Position numbers and translations under genes: made by a program
Notes under the pieces: model-generated
What the model was told of the DNA's origin: nothing
Databases searched by the model: none
Seen by the model: the letters and a program-made list of their open reading frames with translations, nothing else
Shown here: positions 56,215 through 64,000 of the stretch, piece by piece
How the letters are laid out: each line of letters begins with the position of its first letter
Position numbering within the stretch: position 1 is the first letter of the stretch
DNA from: Ambrosia x helenae
Taxonomy: Eukaryota; Streptophyta; Magnoliopsida; Asterales; Asteraceae
Direction of reading: 5' to 3'
Assembly (NCBI GenBank): GCA_030844895.1
Contig: CM061229.1
Coordinates: forward strand, 127,563,546-127,627,545
Length of the DNA: 64,000 bases

Positions 56215-56770
56215 AAGGATTAATAAATTAAGTTCTCGGATTATCAATTAGTTCTCGAATTCAGGTTTTTTTTAAGTTCTCGGTTTAAAGCTTTCGATCA
56301 GGTTCACGGACAGGAGTTCTCGGTCAAGGTCTTCGTTTTTCGAGAACCCATAATGTTTCCAAGAACCAATCTTATTTATCGAGAACTATCATGTATTCGA
56401 GAACCAATATTTTTTGAGAACTATTAAAAATCCGAGAACTGATAAAGTTATCCGAAAACATAAGTTATTCGAGTACTCATAATATATTCGAGAACTCATC
56501 AGTATATCGATAACTAATTCTGATATTCGAGAACTCATCATGACATTCGAGGACTCATTATGATATCTGAGAACTCATTGAGTCTTCGAGTACTCATGAT
56601 TTATTCGAGATCTCATAAATTTTTCGGGAACTCGTTATTTTTCGAGAACCCCTTATGTTATTCGAGATCTCATAAGTTTTTCGGGAACTCATTATTTTTC
56701 TGAGAACCCCTTATGCTATTTGAGAACTCATATAATTTTTTTTTTTGAGAACTCAATTCTTTGAGCCCTT
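56215..56770. repeat. Degenerate array of cgagaactcat words
   Basis: More than twenty variants of ttcgagaactcat or its complement at roughly 20-bp spacing, inside the copia body where gag would be expected. Non-coding in all frames. Confidence 0.85.
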
Positions 56771-56869
56771 TATTTTTCGGGATCTCTAATAGAATTTACA
56801 GTTTTGATAAAACCTAATGTATCAAGTTTATTCAAAACATTATATAACCTTGCTTAACTTGCAATAACA

Positions 56870-57080
56870 TTTTTGAGGTGTCACTTCTGCCCAAAGGTGA
56901 TGTGTCACATTAGTTCGTTATAAAGATCTCGTTAAGCATTATAGCTCGTTCACATAAGTGCCATAAGGTTTCACTTCTGCCCAAAGGTGATGTGTAACAG
57001 ATTATGTTGGTGAGCTGAGCGAATTACATTAGGACTTTGAATGTCTCACTTCTGCCCAAAGGTGATGGGTTACATTCACT
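56870..57080. repeat. Three copies of a cttctgcccaaaggtgatg block
   Basis: cacttctgcccaaaggtgatg recurs near 56882, 56969 and 57045, each followed by a t(g/a)(t/a)cac-like word. Spacing is about 80 bp. Confidence 0.9.
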
Positions 57081-60000
57081 GTCGGCAATTCAATACTTAA
57101 ATAAATAGCGTATAGCCAAAGCTAGAGCATGTTATTTAAGTAGCTTATGTTGGTGTTATGATATTATTACATCTTCATTACAAAAATGATCCTCACAATT
57201 AATGATCCTTCATTAATATAATGATCATAATCTAAGTCTGCCTTACATCAATACCCATAACTCGAAACTAATCTCTCACTCTTCTATAAATTACTATCTC
57301 AACTAAGTAATCCACTCTAATTATCAAAACCAAGAAGAGTTTGCTTAAATTTTGTTCTTATCAAGTTACCTCTTAAGACATGACATTCCTACGCTCTATC
57401 TGATAATGTATGAGCATAATAAGTGGAATAAGAATGTCTCTTATGGTAATTAAGAACGCTTTTACTGATTCCTATCAGGTGAGCTATTAAAGATTCTGAA
57501 ATTCCTAGGACTAATGTATTATCTATGGAAATAAAAAGAATATAACGAATTCCTTAGAAGCATGAAATAAATAAGTCTAACTCTGTGGTTAAATGGGATC
57601 TGTGAATACATCTTAATATTGAATAACATGACCCATAAAACTAAGGGTTACACATGGAAATCAATAAATTTCTAGTGCATAATAACTTTTTCATCAGTAC
57701 GATTAGATGCATTATGAATCAACTATAACACTCAGAAATATCAAAGTAAAATGAGTGTGTTGATAGCAAATTACGTACAGGAAAAGGAACGCATTAAACT
57801 AGAAAAGTTGATGTTATTCACCTTACTACCATTAGACCTAAAAGAGGAAGAATAAATACCATAGAGAGGATAATTCTAAGGTATGGAAACAAGATGCAAG
57901 TACTACTTTCAGCTATAAGTTTCTCCAAAGGGAAAGTCTTACTAAGCAAAATTGTGCCATTAAGAATAGGCATAAGAAATGAGAATACCCATAAGTAAAG
58001 AGAACAGCTGGCTAAGATATGTGGTGCCTAATTAAAGATATTTAACTCCACAAATCTAATGAATTCCAATTAACACATGATGGTTTAGTCTAGTTTTATA
58101 TGTTTCCTTATCAGAATTCAACAAACACTTAAGATGAGAGTTGGTGGCAAAATTAACGGTCTATTAACCATTAATAACTGATCTTAGTGTTGAAGCTTTA
58201 TGATACCTTACGATATTCTTGAGATTACTCAGAATTTAGTATAAATACTAAAAGCTACAATTTTTTAACAGTTAAAAAGGTTTTAATGACCAAACCAAAG
58301 CCACTATTAAGTTAAACTCTCATATTGTTTGTTGTCATTATCTAAAGAGAAACCTTATGAAATAAAACTAGATAATTCAATAACGTTTTCACAACTTTGT
58401 TATCATGAAAATGAGTATTTAACAAAGGATAATGAGACCCATGCAATTCATCCACTAAGGCCAAAATTTCATAAGAAATCATGAGGTCATTAAAGGATGC
58501 TTGGCTATCAAATCTCATTCTCAGTGACTTTAAAGCATGTGTTAAACGCCCTAAACATTAAATGGTGAAAGGAATAAATGGGTTTCCATCATAAGTCATA
58601 ACTAATTGACATCAGTGGAGCTTAGATAAATATCTAATTGAATCTATTCCGTTTCCTATAGACCAAAAGTATTAAAGAAATCAATCCATATATACTTAAT
58701 AAGGTTCCCTCTAAGTATGTTCTTAAAATTTCTTATGAAATCTGGACGATAAGGAACTTCAAGTATAAAATATATGAAATATTCTCGTTCACACACATTG
58801 TTAAAACTTATTATGTGGACGTACTAAGAGACCTAAAAGATTAGTGGGAGCATAAGATGTCCTACTTATGACTTGCAAAAGTTACAGAGGTGGGGGAATG
58901 ACAATTTGATCTATCCTCAAATTACACCTCTTGCACTGGACAACGCTCTATTACAACTTGTCTCCTTAGCACTTAACGTACTCCTAACAAAGTTTTATGG
59001 ATGCCTAAATATGGGCGAAGTTAGATTTCTTACTAAAGTAATACTTATCAAGAGAAACGACAATAAACATCATTAGGTTGTTTTCTCTATTAAAATCTAT
59101 GGATCTTCCAAATGTTAGACCTTAAGCATGCTGAATTCATTAAGATTTCTAAGGTAAGTGGGAGCAGTAAAAGTCCTCATTATGACTTTTTCGGAAGTAC
59201 AAGATGCGGGGGAGAGACTCGTTAAAATTCGAGACTCATTAAGTTTAACTCCGAATTTAACTTTGATTATTCCTCTTGTACACCTTACTGCACCAACTCT
59301 TACACACTTAGAAACTAATGTTGCTCCTTATATACCTGAAAATAAAAACACTTAACTAAAGTTAAGTTTGTATCATAATAAACCCAATGTTCAACTCAGG
59401 AGGTCATTTGGGTCTAAAAGCCCACTAACTTTGATGATTATGTAACCTACCTGACTAATACAAAATGGATGTTTGGAAAGTTTACCGATCCTACCTCTTC
59501 TAATTAAATCATTACTATCAATCAATCTTCTAAATGGAATAAAGCTATTATTAGCAAAATTTAATTCCATAAATTAGAATTACGTTTAGGATTTAGTTGA
59601 ATAACCTAAAGGTATTCATAATTGAACCAGATCCGAATGGGAACGTTGTAAGATAATATTGATTGTAAAAGATTATACTCAAGAGGGATTAGATTATCAA
59701 AGAATCTTCTTATCTGTATTACAAAAGATTTCTTTGAGGATCATTATCGTCCTAGTAACTCATAATAACTAAGAGCCACATTAGATGGACATTAAGACAA
59801 CTTTCCATAACAATGACCTACATGTTCATTAAGTAACTTGAAAGTTCTAAACTGAAGGTTAAGAACACTTAGTCTGTAAGTCAATAAGATCCATGTATGG
59901 GTTGATGCAAGCATAAAATGTGTTGGAATCATAATGAAATTCTCTTCATCAAGAACGAAGTGGATTAAAGAACCTACCTCAAGATGAGTGGGAGCAACTA

Positions 60001-61238
60001 ATGAAAACTTGTCCTTACATAGATGACGTTTCTCTTGACAAGCATATGTTACCTAAGTCAAAGCATTGTTCATGCATAATTTTGACATGATGAATATCGG
60101 GGATTCCTCTTATGTGATAGGAATCAAAATATACCGAGATAGACCCAACGGGATATTAGTTTCATCCCATAAGTTTTACTCTAAGCACGTCTTTAAGTAT
60201 GTAACATACAACATTGCTCTCCTTTAGAGGATAATAGGATAAATGAGATTATTACCTTACGCTTCATTAATTAGAAGACTTATGTAAATTTAAGTCTATG
60301 CTTGTTTATGATATTGTTTATATTGCTTGATACTAGACTTGTCTAGATTGATGAAAAGTATCTAATGGAACATTACAATATCTTTAAGAAACAAGAGACT
60401 ATAATCTAAAGAAGAAGTGAGAACCTAAAGTGATTGAGTACTCTTATTCTAACTTTGTTATATTCAAAGGAAATTAAGTATCAATTTCGGGGTATATTAT
60501 AATGTCAGCAGACATAACTATCTTATGGAGGAGTCATAAGGAACTGTAACAACAACCTAAGTTATCATGACATAATGTGTTGCTGATCACAACAGAATGG
60601 TCATTAAATGTTGTTGGTAAATTTATCAGTTGACTCATCACTTATTAACTCCATATAAATACTAAGTTGAAGACTTACTATGATAAAGTCAGCTGCCCTA
60701 ATTTCTCGAACAGCAACAGTTTGAGAGGAGCTGCATTAGAGTTCGATACGAAATTATTGTTCGCTTATGATTAAGAACAAATAGAGGAAATCGGAATTTT
60801 GTATCGAATGCATTCATGATATACTTATGGATCCAATAACTAAAGGTCTATCACCCATGAGTCTCACTAATGGGCCAACTAAGAGAAAAGGGTATTACTA
60901 ATGACCATGTACAATTGCATATCGTACTATGAATGGCTTATGACTAATGACTAATGATTAATTTTCCTCATTATGATTTGTTTGTCTATTAGTATGCTAA
61001 GCTAGCATAATGGCATAAAGACAATAATATAACAAATCAACTAAGGGCATAACGTTAATTGATCCTAATGTTAAGTTTTAAATTTGGGTGTAGTATGATT
61101 AATGGGGGTCCTAAGTCGAATAAAGACTTAACGACTGTATTTCTCTGCTACATTTTGGGTTTAGAACTAAAATGAGTATTAATCTCTGCAGACTTACGTA
61201 ATACTGATAATAAATGATTACTCGGCTAAGTGGGAGAA

Positions 61239-61657
61239 TGTTGGAATAAATATACGTAAGGTTTGTATATTTATCGATAGCCATTATAATCATTTATATT
61301 ATGATGATCAATTATTAATATTATCCTAAGCCCAATAATAGATATGTCTTTGATGGACGGACTATCATTAGATGGGCCTTATTAGGGTGTCCCCTGGGTA
61401 TGTATAAATATGAAGAGATATTATGAGATTAGGGTTGACACATTCATAACACCATTAGCCATCCCCTATCTCTCTCTCTCTCTAAATGTGTTCATAACTT
61501 TAGAACACATAAACCATCAGAACTGCATACCCTAAAGGGAACCCAATCAAGATGATGGTGTCTTCCATTACTAAGGTTCCTAAACGGTTACGCATATCAG
61601 GTACACATGATCAAATCTTATGTTTATACCTTTATGTTCTAATTAATATAATCAACA
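61239..61657 (+). repeat. 3' LTR of the copia element
   Basis: Preceded by the polypurine tract. It ends ataatcaaca directly against the right 695-bp copy, with no filler. Confidence 0.92.
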
Positions 61658-62352
61658 TCTATGTGATGACGTAGGCTCATGTCCGGAACCCTGAAAGCAT
61701 TCGGATGAACGCTAAGGGCACATGGGGTGGTCCGTGATGGCCAACCCGTAATAGCGTGATGGTCGCGAAACACCGCCCCCTCCAAATCATGGCCGTGAGC
61801 AAAGATACCAAAACAATTGTCAAAGTTTGTTGGTGGTCCCTGTGGTAGCCAAAGTCAACAAGCTTTTTGTTTTTTTAATTAAAAAATAGTGATGGGTCCC
61901 ACCAAAAGTCACTTTGTGGCACAAGATGATTGTGTGTGATAGTGTGATAAAATGATGACCACCCCATGTGCCCTAAATGGATCGGAAAGGACGATGCTAA
62001 ACTAACCGGATGAACACTAAAACAGTTAGGAAGCAAACAATAATATAACGGACAATAAATAAAACAAAGGGATAAAGACTAAAACCTAAAGACTAAAAAG
62101 AGGCGGCTCTTGACCAATGGATATAACTGAAAGGACAGACAAGCCTACGAAAAAACCTGTGGGGACTAACAAAAGACGGCTATAGTCTAAAGGGCATTAC
62201 CGAAGCCTAATAAAATAACAGAAAAACCATACCTCAATCAGCCGGAACAGTAACATAGTCACTGTTCCAGCCGCCCTTATGATAACTCGTAATTAATGCA
62301 GGAGCATTCAAAGCCCTATAAATACCAACCTCAGTTGGTTGTTGAGGATCAT
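61658..62352. repeat. 695-bp direct repeat, right copy (original locus)
   Basis: Second copy of 54310-55004. It is continuous on the right with the possible exon and bZIP locus, so this side looks like the undisturbed sequence. Contains the MITE copy at 61716-61973. Confidence 0.95.
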
Positions 62353-62385
62353 CATAACCCACATTAACTCCTTTTGGAAGTAGTT
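62234..62385 (-). CDS. Possible last exon of an unrecognised gene
   Basis: On the minus strand a 152-bp segment follows a possible acceptor (gaagcag at 62386-62388) and is open to TGA at 62234-62236, reading ELLPKGVNVGYDDPQQ, then TEVGIYRALNAPALITSYHK and GWNSDYVTVPAD. The composition is protein-like, but no family is recognised and 50 open codons are not strong evidence. An upstream ATG frame (62495, MDSYSSITTESSQQDAMM) is out of phase with it. Its 3' part is copied at 54886-55004 by the 695-bp duplication. It could be random. Confidence 0.3.
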
Positions 62386-62957
62386 CTGCTTCCGAAGATC
62401 ACCTTATATCCGCACAATTCATTATACACCAACACTATGATCATCATAGCATCTTGCTGTGATGATTCAGTTGTTATTGAAGAATAGCTATCCATCGTCA
62501 TTCAAAATAATAATAATAATAACAATTTCAACGCATTAACCATTTTTCTCATTGTATCAAAGTCAAACCTTTGAAAGGAATAACCAAAACGTAACAAATA
62601 CAACTACTCTAGTAGAACAGTAATTTTAACCACAGTGGTCCAACATTTGAAAATGATATTCAATATTAATTATTTAATAATAAATTTAAAAAGAAGTATT
62701 TCGGGCTAGCCTAACCTGACCCAACCCATTTCAACACATACAAGAAAAGTTACATACACTGACCCATACCTGTTTAGCCTGGATACCTAGCTTGATAAGC
62801 CCACCTATTTTGTCACCCCTTATTGCAACTACCCTATTTATTTAACCTCTTCTTTTAAAGAGATACAAAGAACAAATGAATGAAAAAATACATGTAACAA
62901 GCTGCTAGTATAACTTTAAGCCTGCTGAAGCCCCGACTTAATCGACTAACTGATTTA
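62386..62957. other. Spacer between the possible exon and the bZIP gene
   Basis: AT-rich, with an (AAT)-rich tract near 62505. No further gene supported. Confidence 0.5.
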
Positions 62958-64000
62958 CTAAGTAGTGCCACCGGTTTGCTGTTGCGACTGCAGCTGTGTC
63001 TGAAACATCTGTGGATTGATCGATAACTGAGAAAAACTAGCACCATTCTCGCTTAACTCCATCCTCATTAACTTCAAACGTTCGACCTCAGCAGTTAAGG
63101 TGTCATTTAGAGCTGCCAAGAGTTGGACAAAAATTAAAGACTAATATGTCATTTGTTAATATCAATTTCCACAACACTTCCATCTCATTTTCATTTTTCT
63201 ATCACAGGTTTGTTAAGAATGTTTTTATGTTAACCGTATAATATAAAACTCCATTTAATTCATACCATCCCGAAGGTGAGCTTGCTCTTCCATCGCTTGC
63301 AGACGAAACTTTAGCTCATTATTCTGACTTGTTAAGCTAGTTAATTCTCTCTGTAAAGAAACAAAACCAATATAAATTACATCAACAACATTTTTTATTA
63401 AAAAACAAAAGGCAATACTGAAGCTTCATGAACTCGCACCTGCAATAATGTAACCTGGGAAAACAATGTTGTTGCTTCATTCTGTAATGTTTGAACCTTG
63501 GTTTCCAGTTCTGCAATGTACCGCATCTTCCTTTCTTTAGAACGAGCAGCTGATTGTCGGTTAGCCAAAATCCTAATTAAGAAAAACAACAATCTATTAA
63601 AGATCACATTTCACTAGTATAGTATTATAGGCTTATAATAACTAAAGAAAGTTAACACACCTTTTGACCCTCTTCGGATCAGTTAACGCCATCTCAGCAA
63701 GGTTCTCACTAGCCATGATTTTCTTGAGCTCGGCCTCATTAAACACGCCGTTTCCAAACTCTAAGCTAAAAGTATCTGAATTTGCATCAACCGTATCACT
63801 TGATGGTAATTTACTACCTATTTGCCCTCTTGGAGAAGGCAACAACTTAATTGATTCATCAACAAAGTTCATCTTCCCCATAGCACTATCCATCGAAACG
63901 CTTCTATAGTGCCTTGTTGGAGCAACATCTCCACCTGCACTCCTTTTAATCCCTTCTTTTTTATCAGTAACTGAACATATGTCTAACCTTTGCATACTGT
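62958..64000 (-). CDS. Group I bZIP transcription factor (bZIP29/VIP1 type), 5' end outside window
   Basis: Four exons seen on the minus strand: beyond 64000 down to 63661, 63572-63440, 63350-63266, 63112-62958, with GT-AG borders and matching phases. The first contains HYRSVSMDSAMGKMNF, TFSLEFGNGVFNEAELKKIM and DPKRVKR; the second the basic region ILANRQSAARSKERKMRY and the start of the leucine zipper; the third LTSQNNELKFRLQAMEEQ; the last ends QSQQQTGGTT. The basic region has N-x7-K in place of N-x7-R, the mark of group I bZIPs, which bind DNA in the nucleus and act in vascular, cell-wall and mechanical or osmotic responses. An ATG at 63993-63995 exists, but relatives have a longer N-terminus, so the gene probably extends past the window. 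Confidence 0.92.

Larger units (their letters stand above)
55030..61657 (+). mobile_element. Ty1/copia retrotransposon, ruined body but near-identical LTRs (6.6 kb)
   Basis: 5' LTR 55030-55454, primer site tggtatcagagc (initiator Met tRNA type) at 55457-55468, polypurine tract aagtgggagaa ending at 61238, 3' LTR 61239-61657. Copia reverse transcriptase can be traced only through stops: near 59660-59800 one reads DYTQEGLDYQ, then MDIKTTF; near 60080-60150 there is an ESKYTEID-type remnant of the GIKI.RD block. The LTRs are alike except for a CT-microsatellite length difference, one substitution beside it, and a cluster of changes in the last 45 bp. There is no 5-bp target duplication (aagaa against tctat); a 695-bp repeat flanks it instead. 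Confidence 0.9.

Noticed and set aside
58873..59355. Two short plus-strand ORFs in the copia body
   Set aside because: They show no copia domain in order and lie among stops of a decayed pol. Taken as chance.

Overview
This window is plant nuclear DNA. It holds intron-bearing host genes (alkaline/neutral invertase, MCTP-type C2 protein, group I bZIP, two SAUR genes) scattered in a dense, nested layer of plant transposons. The organism is a dicot. Several element styles, such as a solo LTR ending in a 'TGTAACACCCC' motif and Tat-type Ty3/gypsy elements with an antisense extra ORF, remind me of Asteraceae, but that is recollection and was not tested.

Layout. 0.5-5.6 kb: two paralogous SAUR genes on the minus strand, with an inverted-repeat element, a MITE remnant and a 790-bp hAT-type element between them. 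6.5-9.3 kb: an LTR relic split by a Tourist-like MITE, a probable non-autonomous Helitron, and a decayed retroelement C-terminus with a zinc/RHD nuclease-like region. 10.4-16.5 kb: two solo LTRs (742 bp and 2657 bp) and an AT-rich stretch with eight copies of a GCACATGTGC palindrome. 16.98-33.69 kb: a full-length plant L1-type LINE with a 15-bp target-site duplication. It is split by a young 10.8-kb Tat-lineage Ty3/gypsy element on the minus strand, with an open gag-pol ORF, a second RNase H, and a spliced antisense ORF. 34.2-43.5 kb: a palindromic MULE MITE lying 18 bp from an 8.8-kb MULE with a 10-bp target duplication. The MULE has long inverted arms and carries a complete transposase, a small proline-rich protein, a ULP-like protein without recognisable catalytic residues, and a 5 x 201-bp GC-rich tandem array. 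43.6-50.0 kb: the host invertase (+) and MCTP (-) genes, convergent, each with one single-base frameshift in a homopolymer. 50.8-52.1 kb: a non-autonomous MULE with about 280-bp TIRs. 54.3-62.35 kb: a Ty1/copia element with near-identical LTRs but a ruined body, flanked by a perfect 695-bp direct repeat. 62.2-64.0 kb: a possible last exon of an unrecognised gene, then the 3' part of a group I bZIP gene that runs off the window.

Points that most deserve a second look. (1) The 8.8-kb MULE, whose ends, internal promoters and neighbouring MITE all carry arrays of a GATGCCGCCAA motif containing the GCC-box core. (2) Both recent LTR retrotransposons lack a 5-bp target duplication and are instead flanked by long duplications of their target (156 bp and 695 bp) with filler DNA on one side, which suggests capture at a repaired break, or an assembly artefact. 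(3) An ORF module shared by the arms of the 8.8-kb MULE and by an otherwise different MULE. (4) Homopolymer frameshifts in both host genes, which may be consensus errors. All calls come from reading the sequence by eye; no database search was run.
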